Assembly: GCF_004138135.1 (NCBI RefSeq)
Contig: NZ_RYFD01000043.1
Span: forward strand, 1 to 39,037
Source of the DNA: Candidatus Oscillochloris fontis
GTDB taxonomy: Bacteria; Chloroflexota; Chloroflexia; Chloroflexales; Chloroflexaceae
DNA length: 39,037 nt
Reading direction: 5' to 3'
Below, piece after piece: positions 32,546 through 39,037 of this stretch. The translations under genes and the position numbers were made by a program. A model generated the notes under the pieces. It was not told the origin of the DNA and did no database searches. It saw only the letters and a list, made by a program, of their open reading frames with translations. Positions within the stretch are counted from its first letter, which is position 1; the number at the start of each line of letters is the position of its first letter.

Positions 32546-32968
32546 ATGAGCCAGCCTGAAGACCTCAATAACCAGCCACAGCAGCCGGATCTGGGGAGTG
32601 AACTACGTGAGTTTGGGCATCAGATCGAGCAGGCGGTACGCACCGCGCTGGAGAGCGAGCGCACGCAGCAACTCCAGAAGGATATTATGAATGGCGTGAA
32701 GGAGATCGGCAGCCAAGTGCAATCGGCGCTCAAGGCGATTCAGGAGGATGACCGGCTGCGCGAATTGGCCGAGCGCGGCCAGCAGGCGCTCAACCAAGCC
32801 CAGCATAGCCAAGCGGCGCAGGATTTCCAGGAGGTGCTTGCACGAGGTATCACGCAACTCAACGAGCAGCTTTCGGCCTTTGTGACACGCTTGCAGAGCA
32901 GTACGCAGACTCCACCCACCACTGGCGAGACAACGCGCCTGGATGTTGAGGATGAGGATAAGCTCTAG
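32546..32968 (+). CDS. Hypothetical coiled-coil protein, 140 aa
   Basis: Soluble, highly charged, Gln/Glu-rich helical protein. Residues 20-125 are heptad-like (LGSELREFGHQIEQAVRTAL, IGSQVQSALKAIQEDDRLRE, LARGITQLNEQLSAFVTRLQ), with a disordered Pro/Thr and acidic tail. The pattern is seen in small cytoplasmic proteins found beside envelope or stress genes; no function can be assigned. ATG 32546 has AAGGAG 9 nt upstream. The upstream frame from 32366 is inside the miniature element. It is followed by composite hairpin copy 3. Confidence 0.72.
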   Translation: MSQPEDLNNQPQQPDLGSELREFGHQIEQAVRTALESERTQQLQKDIMNGVKEIGSQVQSALKAIQEDDRLRELAERGQQALNQAQHSQAAQDFQEVLARGITQLNEQLSAFVTRLQSSTQTPPTTGETTRLDVEDEDKL

Positions 32969-32988
32969 TTGGGGCTACGCCCCAGACC

Positions 32989-33066
32989 TTATTTTTCTCG
33001 TATGTTGGCGGCTGCGCCGCCAACATACGAGAAAAATAATTCTTCGGGGGCGGCTTCGCCGCCCCC
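32989..33066. repeat. Composite hairpin repeat, copy 3
   Basis: Module A has perfect 24-bp arms at 32989-33012 and 33016-33039, loop TGC, core TTGGCGGC/GCCGCCAA. The outer part TTATTTTTCTCGTATG differs from the other copies yet pairs perfectly. Module B is GGGGGCGGC-ttc-GCCGCCCCC at 33046-33066, preceded by TTCTTC. It lies between convergent genes and may terminate both; a small GGGGC-tac-GCCCC hairpin precedes it near 32971. Confidence 0.88.
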
Positions 33067-33081
33067 GAACCCCCACTGACC

Positions 33082-34365
33082 CTATACCCGCTCGATCTTG
33101 GCCCCTAACGCGCTGAGGCGCTCATCAATCCGCTCGTAGCCGCGATCAATCTGGCCGATGTTGTAGATCACGCTCTTGCCCTTGGCACACAGCGCAGCGG
33201 TGAGCAATGCCATCCCGGCACGAATGTCGGGGCTGGGCAGACCCTCCGGTTCACCGTAGAGTTGCGAGGGGCCGACCACCACCGCCCGGTGGGGGTCGCA
33301 GAGCACGATCTTGGCCCCCATGCCGATCAGGCGATCCGCGAAGAAGAGTCGGCTCTCGAACATCTTCTCGTGGATGAGTACTGTCCCTCGCGCCTGCGTG
33401 GCCACCACCAAGGCGGTACTGATCAGATCGGGGTTGAAACCGGGCCAAGGAGCCGAGTCGATCTTGGGAATGGCTCCATGCAGATCGTGATTGACCTCTA
33501 AATTTTGATCTCCGGGTACCACAATATCCTCACCCTCATCGCGCCACGTCACCCCCAAGCGCCCAAAGGCGATCCGACTCATGCGGTGGTCACGCGGGCG
33601 GGCACCGCAGATACGAAGTTCACTACGGGTGACGACCGCGAGGCCAATTAGCGACCCGACCTCCATGAAGTCGGGGCCAATCGTGAAGTCGGTGCCAGCC
33701 AGACTCGTGACGCCCTCGATCTCCAACAGGTTGGTGCCAACACCATTGATCCGTGCGCCCATCTGGTTGAGGCAGCGGCAGAGATCCTGGACGTGGGGTT
33801 CGGAGGCGGCATTGCCGATGGTGGTATGGCCATCGGCGAGAACCGCCGCCATCACCGCCTGCTCGGTACCAGTGACACTCATCTCATCAAGGAAGATGTC
33901 GGCTCCGCGCAGCCGATCCACACTGAGTATGTAGCTAGTGGGGGTCACTTCGAGAGAAGCGCCGAGAGCCGTGAGGGCGTGGAAGTGGGTGTCGAGGCGT
34001 CGCCGCCCGATCACATCACCGCCGGGACGGGGCAGCGTGACCGAGCCACGCCGAGCGAGGAGCGGGCCAGCCAGGAGCGGCGAGGTACGGATGCGGCGCG
34101 AGAGGCCGACATCGGGGTCAACCGTGGGGGTGATGGGGGTGGTGAAAGCGTAGGTATGGGCATCAAGACGCTCCACCAGCACACCGAGTTGTTCTAGCAA
34201 GGCCAGTTTGATGCGCACATCACCAATATCGGGGAGATTGCGCAACACCACGCGGCCACTAGTCAGGAGGGTGGCGGCGAGCAGTGGGAGTGCGGCATTC
34301 TTATTCCCCGCAGGGGTGATACTCCCACTGAGGCGCTGGCCACCTTCGATGACAAAACGTTCCAT
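33082..34365 (-). CDS. murA: UDP-N-acetylglucosamine 1-carboxyvinyltransferase, Asp-type active site
   Basis: 427 aa. Transfers enolpyruvate from PEP to UDP-GlcNAc, the first committed step of peptidoglycan synthesis, in the cytoplasm. It has the duplicated EPSP-synthase-like fold, with [15 protein letters not shown] near the N-terminus (Lys-Asn pair), [17 protein letters not shown], and [13 protein letters not shown] near 380. The flexible active-site loop reads [16 protein letters not shown]. The usual catalytic Cys is replaced by Asp at residue 117. Asp variants, as in mycobacteria, are active but resist fosfomycin. ATG 34365 has AAGGAG 8 nt upstream; GTG 34371 is less likely. Confidence 0.94.
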   Translation of the reverse strand: MERFVIEGGQRLSGSITPAGNKNAALPLLAATLLTSGRVVLRNLPDIGDVRIKLALLEQLGVLVERLDAHTYAFTTPITPTVDPDVGLSRRIRTSPLLAGPLLARRGSVTLPRPGGDVIGRRRLDTHFHALTALGASLEVTPTSYILSVDRLRGADIFLDEMSVTGTEQAVMAAVLADGHTTIGNAASEPHVQDLCRCLNQMGARINGVGTNLLEIEGVTSLAGTDFTIGPDFMEVGSLIGLAVVTRSELRICGARPRDHRMSRIAFGRLGVTWRDEGEDIVVPGDQNLEVNHDLHGAIPKIDSAPWPGFNPDLISTALVVATQARGTVLIHEKMFESRLFFADRLIGMGAKIVLCDPHRAVVVGPSQLYGEPEGLPSPDIRAGMALLTAALCAKGKSVIYNIGQIDRGYERIDERLSALGAKIERV

Positions 34366-34394
34366 GAACACAACTCCTTATGGGCATAACGTCG

Positions 34395-34468
34395 TAGGGG
34401 CGAAGCATCGCCCACCATGTGATCCGGGGAACACAACTGAATTGGTGGGCGCGATGTTTCGCCCCTAC
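34395..34468. repeat. Palindromic repeat, GCGAAGCATCGCC family, single unit
   Basis: GTAGGGGCGAAGCATCGCCCACC (from 34395, split here only by description) pairs with GGTGGGCGCGATGTTTCGCC and CCTAC ending at 34468, around a 25-nt loop. It lies between murA and the upstream DUF697 gene. The TAG of CTAC on the minus strand is the DUF697 stop codon. Confidence 0.85.
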
Positions 34469-35556
34469 TTCCCACGCGGCAAAATCGAGCGCACACGGCG
34501 TCCGAGTTGCTCGACAATCCCGCCACTGACCTCGCTCCCGCGCTCGCGGGCACTCGCAACCAGCGTCATCGCCCGTTCACGCCCGGTGCGCAACGCCTCA
34601 TCGGTGATCTCCTTGAGGCGCACACCCGAAAGAAGTTCGCCACTTTCGAACCAGCGCCATGCGACCATCCCGGTGGAGTAGGTGCCGGCATAGGCGATAG
34701 CCACTTTAGGCACGATGCCCCAAACCGGAATGAGGCCGACCAGTGTGCGCGCCAATTGCCGCCAGACGAAGGCACCGCCCAATACCGGCAGCACCTCACG
34801 GATACGAGCCTGAAAATCCGGCGGTGCTCCATAGGCCAAGGCCAGTTTATAGACCAGCATCGCCTGGTTCTTGGTCAAGACCAACATATCGGCAGCAGCA
34901 AAAGGCAAGTTGAAGATCGGAACCTGTTCGGGCAGTGCCGAGGCGAGGGCGTAGGTGGCATTGCTGAAAGAGGTGGTATTGATGATCTGGCGTGCATAGC
35001 CGGAACGTAGCCCCGGCAAGCGACGTGCGGCGGCCATGTGCAATTCGCTAGGCAGACGCTCAAAGATTGCATCCGCGAGCAGATCGGCAGCCTGTGGCGC
35101 ATCGGGATCGGGTAGCGCGATGGCATGGGCAGTACTCAGTGTGCGACTCGGATCGTCCAAGGCTAACGGAGCATTCTGCGCATAGGTGAGGATGATCACC
35201 GTGGGCATGGCCAGATCCGCCAAGAGTTTGAGCGCTGCCGCCGAGTGGGCCGAGATAGGCTCGCGGCTATCGAGCATGATCAGCAAGAGATCGGCCCGCC
35301 GTAGTGTTTCGCCCCGTTCGCCCCCCAGCCCGCCCCGGCGCAATTCGGCCAGAGTCGCAATGATCAACGGATTCAAGCCCACCGGCCCGTAGCGCTGGCC
35401 CTCGCTGCGGCTCAATAGCCCCACCGCACGCGCTAAGGCTGGCTGCTCGCCAAGGCAGGCGATCAAGACGGGGCGTTCGCTCTCTTCACGAATCGCCGCA
35501 ACGTCTATCTCACGTAGCGTACTGAAGGCGGCACCCAAATCATTCCAGCTCGGCAC
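34465..35556 (-). CDS. DUF697 (YcjF/GTPase-associated) family membrane protein
   Basis: 363 aa from GTG 35556, with AAAGGAG about 6 nt upstream. Residues 1-180 look like a degenerate GTPase-type alpha/beta domain (RPVLIACLGEQPALARAVG, ADLLLIMLDSREP, PTVIILTYAQNAP) without a P-loop lysine. Residues about 200-330 form the DUF697 domain, with hydrophobic hairpins: SNATYALASALPEQVPIFNL, LVLTKNQAMLVYKLALAYG, VGLIPVWGIVPKVAIAYAGT. Function is unknown. A frame extended to 35787 would translate through tRNA-Gln and is rejected. Its stop codon is part of the palindromic repeat at 34395-34468. Confidence 0.8.
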   Translation of the reverse strand: MPSWNDLGAAFSTLREIDVAAIREESERPVLIACLGEQPALARAVGLLSRSEGQRYGPVGLNPLIIATLAELRRGGLGGERGETLRRADLLLIMLDSREPISAHSAAALKLLADLAMPTVIILTYAQNAPLALDDPSRTLSTAHAIALPDPDAPQAADLLADAIFERLPSELHMAAARRLPGLRSGYARQIINTTSFSNATYALASALPEQVPIFNLPFAAADMLVLTKNQAMLVYKLALAYGAPPDFQARIREVLPVLGGAFVWRQLARTLVGLIPVWGIVPKVAIAYAGTYSTGMVAWRWFESGELLSGVRLKEITDEALRTGRERAMTLVASARERGSEVSGGIVEQLGRRVRSILPRGK

Positions 35557-35630
35557 GGAAAGCTCCTTTGGCAATGAGACTGGCTCTATGCAGATTATAG
35601 CATGCCCGCTGCAAACCACCCCTCCGAATA

Positions 35631-35639
35631 TGGTATAAT
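35631..35639 (+). promoter_or_regulatory. Extended -10 promoter of tRNA-Gln
   Basis: TGG-TATAAT (TATAAT at 35634-35639), start predicted near 35646, 7 nt before the tRNA. The -35 region (TGCAAA near 35610) is poor. Confidence 0.6.
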
Positions 35640-35652
35640 AGCAAGTAGCTAT

Positions 35653-35726
35653 TGCCGGGTTGTGTAATGGTAGCACGACGGACTTTGAATCCGTCTGTTC
35701 AGGTTCGAATCCTGGCCCGGCAGCCA
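35653..35726 (+). tRNA. tRNA-Gln (anticodon TTG)
   Basis: 74 nt with encoded CCA. The acceptor is TGCCGGG/CCCGGCA followed by G-CCA. The anticodon stem ACGGA/TCCGT holds loop CTTTGAA with anticodon TTG. The T-arm is CAGG-TTCGAAT-CCTG. It is a single gene between the DUF697 and prs genes. Confidence 0.96.
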
Positions 35727-35843
35727 TACGACCACTACCCCGTGGGATGGTCACCCGCACAGAATGCCAGCTATGGCAGTCAACCACGACGTTCTGAGTA
35801 GTTCACCATTCCCCACACTGGCATCTGTCTGGCCACCTTCTCA

Positions 35844-35866
35844 GCAGCGGAGCAGTGCTCCGCTGC
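35844..35866 (+). terminator. Hairpin between tRNA-Gln and prs
   Basis: GCAGCGGAGCA and TGCTCCGCTGC are separated by a single G, giving an 8-10 bp stem, followed by ATCTTCTTTAG. It probably ends the tRNA transcript, or serves as a leader hairpin for prs 34 nt downstream. Confidence 0.55.
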
Positions 35867-35899
35867 ATCTTCTTTAGTATCGCGGAGTAGAGATCAGCG

Positions 35900-36838
35900 A
35901 TGGACGGTCGTTTGCTTGTGTTTAGCGGGAATGCCAACGAGGCACTGGCCCGTGAGATCGCCACCAATCTGCGCATCGGTCTAGGGCGAGCCATGGTTGG
36001 GCAGTTCAAGAATGGTGAGACGCGCGTCAAGCTCCAGGATAATGTGCGCGGCTGTGATGTCTTTGTCGTTCAGCCGACATGTTCACCGGTTGATCACCAT
36101 TTGATGGAGTTGCTGCTGCTGATTGATGCCCTGCGACGGGCCTCAGCCGCCCGTGTGACGGCGGTGATTCCCTACTATGGCTACGCCAAGCAGGAGAAGA
36201 AGACCTCCGGGCGCGAGCCGATCTCGGCAAAACTAGTGGCCAACCTCATCCGTACTGCGGGTGCGGATCGGGTCTTGACGATGGATCTGCATGCCCCGGC
36301 TATCGAGGGCTTTTTTGATATTCCGGTTGATCACCTTCAGGCGGCGCAGCAACTGGCCGACTATATCCGTAGCCTGAACCTCATCAACCCGGTGGTGGTC
36401 TCGCCCGATACGGGTGGGGTGGGGCGCGCCAACCGCTTCCGCGAGCGGATCGGGGCGGGGTTGGCGATCATTGCCAAGCAGCGCCCAGAGCCAGATGTGG
36501 CGGAGGTGCTGGAGATGGTGGGGGATGTTGAGGGTAAGACGGCGATCATCGTTGATGATATGATCTCGACTGGTGGGACACTGGTCGAAGCAGCCCATGC
36601 ACTGCTGGATCGCGGGGCGCGCAGTGTGTATGCGTGTGCCACCCACGGGGTCTTCGCGGCGGATGCGGTGCCGATCATCGGGCGCTCAGATCTGGTTGAG
36701 ACGATTGTGACCAATACGATCCCGCAGACGGGGGATCTGGCCGAGGCTCGCATTCGTACTATTAGTGTGGCCCCGCTCTTTGCGGAGGCTATTATGCGTA
36801 TCCATAAGGATCTGTCGTTAAGTGCGCTCTTCTCGTAA
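35900..36838 (+). CDS. prs: Ribose-phosphate pyrophosphokinase (PRPP synthetase)
   Basis: 312 aa. Makes phosphoribosyl pyrophosphate from ribose 5-phosphate and ATP for nucleotide, histidine and tryptophan synthesis. Features: FSGNANEALAREIA at the start, FKNGETRVKLQDNVRG (ribose-phosphate and regulatory region), the catalytic flexible loop YYGYAKQEKKTSGREPIS, TMDLHAPAIEGFFDIPVDHL, and the PRPP-binding signature IIVDDMISTGGTL (near 216). This is the class I, Pi-activated type by sequence. The ribosome site is modest (GGAG about 12 nt upstream). Confidence 0.95.
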   Translation: MDGRLLVFSGNANEALAREIATNLRIGLGRAMVGQFKNGETRVKLQDNVRGCDVFVVQPTCSPVDHHLMELLLLIDALRRASAARVTAVIPYYGYAKQEKKTSGREPISAKLVANLIRTAGADRVLTMDLHAPAIEGFFDIPVDHLQAAQQLADYIRSLNLINPVVVSPDTGGVGRANRFRERIGAGLAIIAKQRPEPDVAEVLEMVGDVEGKTAIIVDDMISTGGTLVEAAHALLDRGARSVYACATHGVFAADAVPIIGRSDLVETIVTNTIPQTGDLAEARIRTISVAPLFAEAIMRIHKDLSLSALFS

Positions 36839-36847
36839 TTGAGCGCC

Positions 36848-36929
36848 CTCAGCTACCGTTCCACGGCCCCGAGTGCCGATGTTGCATGTATGCACATCTC
36901 TACTTGGGGTCGTTGGCATGGCGGCTGAG
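36848..36929 (+). other. 82-nt stacked hairpin between prs and the CNNM gene
   Basis: Three nested helices: CTCAGC 36848-36853 with GCTGAG 36924-36929; ACGGCCCC 36863-36870 with GGGGTCGT 36906-36913 (one G-U); and GATGT 36878-36882 with ACATC 36894-36898, which encloses GCAT/ATGC. No U tract follows. It overlaps the predicted -35 of the next gene. It could be a prs terminator or stabiliser or a small RNA; no known family was matched. Confidence 0.45.
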
Positions 36930-36942
36930 TCTCGTGTAAGAT
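36913..36942 (+). promoter_or_regulatory. Possible promoter of the CNNM-cdd unit
   Basis: TTGGCA (36913-36918), an 18-nt spacer, TAAGAT (36937-36942). Predicted start is near 36949, with a leader of about 70 nt. Confidence 0.45.
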
Positions 36943-37017
36943 GGGGCTTCAGACTCAACTCATCGTATGCGCTGCATACCCTCTGAGGTCTTGTCGTAGT
37001 GATAGGAGTGTCTTACC

Positions 37018-38337
37018 TTGTTGGAGGACCCAGAACCTAGTTTGCTGCTGATCGGTGTCGGCTTATGTCTTTTGATGTTGGCCTTCACCTCAGCAGTTGA
37101 TGCCTCGTTCACTGCCATCAGTCGGCATCGTTTGAACCAGTTGCTCTCCGAAGGTGCCCCGCGTACCCGTCGCGCCGTCTCACGTCTGATTGACGACCCC
37201 TACCACTTCAAGTCCACGATCATCTTCCTCAATACGACCATCCTGATCACGGCGACGGTCTTTACCCTCCGCCTCACGATTGGTCTTCCGCCTTGGCAGC
37301 AGGCGCTTGATCTGGCCCTGTTGGTGCTGGCGGTGTTGATCATGAGCGAGGCACTCCCCAAAGCGCTCGCGATGCGCAATCCCGATGCGACGGTGATGGT
37401 TCTCGCACGCCCGCTGCGTCTGCTGGGGCAGATTCTCTGGCCGCTGATTGCGCTGGTCAATCTGATCACGGCCCCGCTCTTCCGCTTTGTGAGTGGCCAC
37501 AACTCCTACCCCTCGCCGCTTGTCACGGAAGAGGAGTTGCGGTTGCTGGTCAATGTGGGAGAAGAAGAGGGTCTGATCGAGCATGACGAGCGTGAGATGA
37601 TCGAAGGGGTGATCGCGTTCGGGAACACGCTGTTGCGCGAAATTATGGTGCCGCGTGTAGATATTGTGGCGCTAGAGGTTGATACGCCGCTGGAAACCGC
37701 GCTTGATGTGGTCATCAGTGCGGGTCACTCGCGCATCCCGGTCTATAACGAGACGGTCAATCAGATCGTGGGTATTCTGTATGCAAAGGATCTGATTCCG
37801 GCGCTGCGTGATGGAAAGCGGCATATGCCGATCAATACGCTGCTCCGTCCGGCTCATTTTGTGCCTGAGACGATGCGGGTGAATGCGTTGCTTGAGGATC
37901 TTCAGCAGCGCAAGGTGCATATGGCGATTATTGTTGATGAGTATGGAAATACCGCTGGCTTGGCGACGATTGAGGATCTGATTGAGCAGATTGTCGGCGA
38001 GATCCAGGATGAGTATGATACCGAAGATCCGTCCATCCAACCACTGGATGATGGGGTCTATATTGTTGATGGTCGCGTGGCGATTGATGATGTGAACTAT
38101 CTGGCCGACCTCAAGTTATCCTCAGATAGCGCCGACCGTATCGGGGGGCTGGTGTACGAGCAACTAGGGCGCATCCCACGGGTGGGTGACGAGTTGCAGT
38201 TTGAGGAGGCAACCCTGACGGTCTTATCGGTCAAGGGCATACGCCCACAAAAACTACGGATTGTGCGCCGCTCCGCGACAGCGGATACTGCGGTGGAGGG
38301 CGCTCTGAGAGAGGGGGAGGTGTATGAGCCAACTTGA
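37018..38337 (+). CDS. CNNM/CorC-HlyC family transporter with paired CBS domains
   Basis: 439 aa. An N-terminal DUF21 membrane domain has four hydrophobic segments in residues 5-155 (LNTTILITATVFTLRLT, MSEALPKALAMRNPDA). A CBS pair (about 205-330) has IMVPRVDIVALEVDTPLETA and MAIIVDEYGNTAGLATIEDL. The CorC_HlyC domain is at about 345-425. CNNM proteins are Mg2+ transport/efflux regulators that sense ATP-Mg at the CBS pair. The start is TTG 37018, nine nt after AGGAG; no ATG or GTG nearby has a ribosome site. Its 3' end overlaps cdd by 14 bp. Confidence 0.88.
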   Translation: MLEDPEPSLLLIGVGLCLLMLAFTSAVDASFTAISRHRLNQLLSEGAPRTRRAVSRLIDDPYHFKSTIIFLNTTILITATVFTLRLTIGLPPWQQALDLALLVLAVLIMSEALPKALAMRNPDATVMVLARPLRLLGQILWPLIALVNLITAPLFRFVSGHNSYPSPLVTEEELRLLVNVGEEEGLIEHDEREMIEGVIAFGNTLLREIMVPRVDIVALEVDTPLETALDVVISAGHSRIPVYNETVNQIVGILYAKDLIPALRDGKRHMPINTLLRPAHFVPETMRVNALLEDLQQRKVHMAIIVDEYGNTAGLATIEDLIEQIVGEIQDEYDTEDPSIQPLDDGVYIVDGRVAIDDVNYLADLKLSSDSADRIGGLVYEQLGRIPRVGDELQFEEATLTVLSVKGIRPQKLRIVRRSATADTAVEGALREGEVYEPT

Positions 38338-38734
38338 CTACGCGACGCTACGCGCCGCAGCGCTAGAGGCACGCCAACGGGCTTACGCGCCCTATTCGCG
38401 CTTTTCAGTGGGAGCGGCGGTGTTGAGCGCCAGCGGGAGAATCTTCCTGGGGGGTAATATCGAGAATGCGGCCTATCCCATGACGATCTGTGCTGAGCGG
38501 GTGGCGCTGTTTAGTGCCTATGCCGCCGATGAGCGCGAGATAGTGGCTTTGGCAGTGGTGACGCCAACAAGCGACGTGGCCAGCCCGTGCGGGGCGTGTC
38601 GCCAGGTGATTGCCGAGTTGGCCCCGCAGGCGATGATCTTGTTGCTCAATCTGGAGGGGGCGGAGCGGATCGTGACGCCACGGGATCTGTTGCCGTTTGG
38701 CTTTGGCCCGCAGCAGCTTGCCGAATTGGGCTAA
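38324..38734 (+). CDS. cdd: Cytidine deaminase
   Basis: 136 aa, tetrameric-type enzyme that deaminates cytidine and deoxycytidine for pyrimidine salvage. Seen: YAPYSRFSVGAAVLSASG, GGNIENAAYPMTICAERVAL with the zinc Cys and the catalytic Glu (CAE), and PCGACRQVIAEL with the two further zinc Cys. ATG 38324 has GGGGGAGG upstream, inside the CNNM gene, and the coding regions overlap by 14 bp, indicating translational coupling. With prs and pyrG it is part of the nucleotide-metabolism genes in this window. Confidence 0.95.
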   Translation: MSQLDYATLRAAALEARQRAYAPYSRFSVGAAVLSASGRIFLGGNIENAAYPMTICAERVALFSAYAADEREIVALAVVTPTSDVASPCGACRQVIAELAPQAMILLLNLEGAERIVTPRDLLPFGFGPQQLAELG

Positions 38735-38756
38735 GCACCTAGGGAACTACGCCAAA

Positions 38757-38789
38757 AACGGCTGGTGATGCGGTGCATCGCCAGCCGTT
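38757..38789. terminator. Terminator shared by cdd and the SRP RNA gene
   Basis: A 15-bp stem (one G-U) with arms AACGGCTGGTGATGC (38757-38771) and GCATCGCCAGCCGTT (38775-38789), loop GGT. On the minus strand it ends in TTTTT, a strong terminator for the SRP RNA. On the plus strand GTCTTTATT follows for cdd. Confidence 0.85.
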
Positions 38790-38804
38790 GTCTTTATTAA
38801 TGAG

Positions 38805-38899
38805 AATGGCACCTCCGAACACCCAGAGGAACTCACCTACCGTTGCTGCCTCTCGGCCCTGGCGGGGTTCAGTAAGTGTCTGCCGTTCTTCAGTGCCGT
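38805..38899 (-). ncRNA. ffs: Signal recognition particle RNA, small bacterial (4.5S) type
   Basis: About 95 nt on the minus strand. The conserved apical domain reads CAGGGCC-GAGA-GGCAGCAAC (tetraloop complement at 38851-38854), matching the SRP signature CAGG-N-CC-GNRA-GG-N-AGCA of the Ffh-binding helix. GAAC/GTTC helices lie below it, and GGCAC (38897-38893) pairs with GTGCC (38812-38808) to close the hairpin. It forms the RNA scaffold of the particle that targets membrane and secreted proteins. It has its own promoter (38905-38934) and terminator (38757-38789). Exact ends are approximate. Confidence 0.87.
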
Positions 38900-38904
38900 G
38901 GATC

Positions 38905-38934
38905 ATTATACACGATTGGGTAGGGTTGTGGCAA
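38905..38934 (-). promoter_or_regulatory. SRP RNA promoter
   Basis: Minus strand: TTGCCA (38934-38929), an 18-nt spacer, TATAAT (38910-38905). Predicted start is near 38899, matching the 5' end of the folded RNA. Confidence 0.8.
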
Positions 38935-38948
38935 ATGTGGCGCAAATT

Positions 38949-39037
38949 GTAACTGTTCACTAGTCCGTAAATTAAGACCTCTTGTGTTCTATCGCCACGT
39001 CACTTAGACTGGTGGCATGAAAAAACAGCACCTCACC
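38949..39037 (+). mobile_element. Left end of an insertion sequence or related element, cut by the window edge
   Basis: GTAACTGTTCAC at 38949-38960 is identical to the terminal repeat of the miniature elements at 20241 and 32333, but the sequence after it (TAGTCCGTAAATTAAG) differs. An ATG at 39017 begins a frame reading MKKQHLT before the window ends, which may be a transposase gene. If so, this could be the autonomous partner of the miniature elements. The right end is outside the window. Confidence 0.5.
39017..39037 (+). CDS. Possible start of a mobile-element gene, only 7 codons visible
   Basis: ATG with the codons for KKQHLT and no stop before the window edge. No ribosome site is clear. 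It is listed because it lies inside a putative insertion sequence end; identity cannot be judged from seven residues. Confidence 0.25.

Noticed and set aside
35557-35787. N-terminal extension of the DUF697 protein
   Set aside because: It would translate across the complement of tRNA-Gln; GTG 35556 has a good ribosome site.
35727-35899. PRPP or ykkC-type riboswitch before prs
   Set aside because: No consensus motif found; the hairpin is explained as the tRNA-Gln terminator.

Overview
The window is chromosomal DNA of moderately high GC. It most likely comes from the phylum Chloroflexota, class Chloroflexia (filamentous green non-sulfur bacteria). This is inferred from gene content: a LysW-type amino-group-carrier kinase (LysZ), a c-di-AMP receptor protein, a sortase in a genome that also encodes a lipoprotein amidase, DUF92 and CNNM proteins, a Gram-positive-type SOS box at recA, and many short palindromic interspersed repeats. 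No phage, CRISPR array or complete insertion sequence is present. The accessory content is repeat elements, not gene cargo.

Layout. 1-240: tandem hairpin repeats. 235-732: hypothetical gene. 868-4446: K+/H+ antiporter and transketolase. 4493-5943: two-gene minus-strand unit (RDD protein, histidine phosphatase). 6084-8872: recA with a promoter/SOS-box arrangement, recX and a metallo-beta-lactamase-fold protein. 9261-11523: pyrG, convergent with yceI. 11704-15011: darA-like c-di-AMP receptor with panE, an aminotransferase and a small membrane protein. 15065-15227: tRNA-Asp and tRNA-Glu. 15324-22627: a tight operon of marR, epimerase, orphan sensor kinase, hisC, zinc-ribbon membrane protein and a helical protein, interrupted by a miniature transposable element. 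22328-28624: CPBP protease, SRPBCC protein, DUF92 kinase-like protein, methyltransferase, sortase unit and thioesterase. 28625-32968: lipoprotein amidase, lysZ, lipoprotein, glycosyltransferase and a coiled-coil protein. 33082-35556: murA (Cys-to-Asp active site) and a DUF697 membrane protein. 35653-38734: tRNA-Gln, prs, a CNNM transporter and cdd. 38757-38934: the signal recognition particle RNA gene on the minus strand. From 38949 the left end of an insertion sequence runs off the window.

How the parts relate. Most genes are housekeeping: nucleotide metabolism (pyrG, prs, cdd), cell wall (murA, amidase, sortase), DNA repair (recA, recX), the pentose phosphate pathway (tkt) and arginine/lysine synthesis (lysZ). 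The K+/H+ antiporter with a TrkA-C domain and the c-di-AMP receptor may belong to one osmotic/potassium control circuit; this is inference. The most interesting non-coding content is as follows: (i) a CGAAC-N4-GT box inside the recA promoter; (ii) a two-module hairpin family whose arms differ in sequence between copies but stay complementary; (iii) a 140-150 bp IS66-like miniature element with 8-bp target duplications, one of them exactly over a start codon; (iv) 97-98 bp hairpin repeat units whose edge supplies the stop codon of two genes; (v) a 100-codon C-terminal extension of one gene that is antisense to a protease gene; and (vi) an SRP RNA gene.
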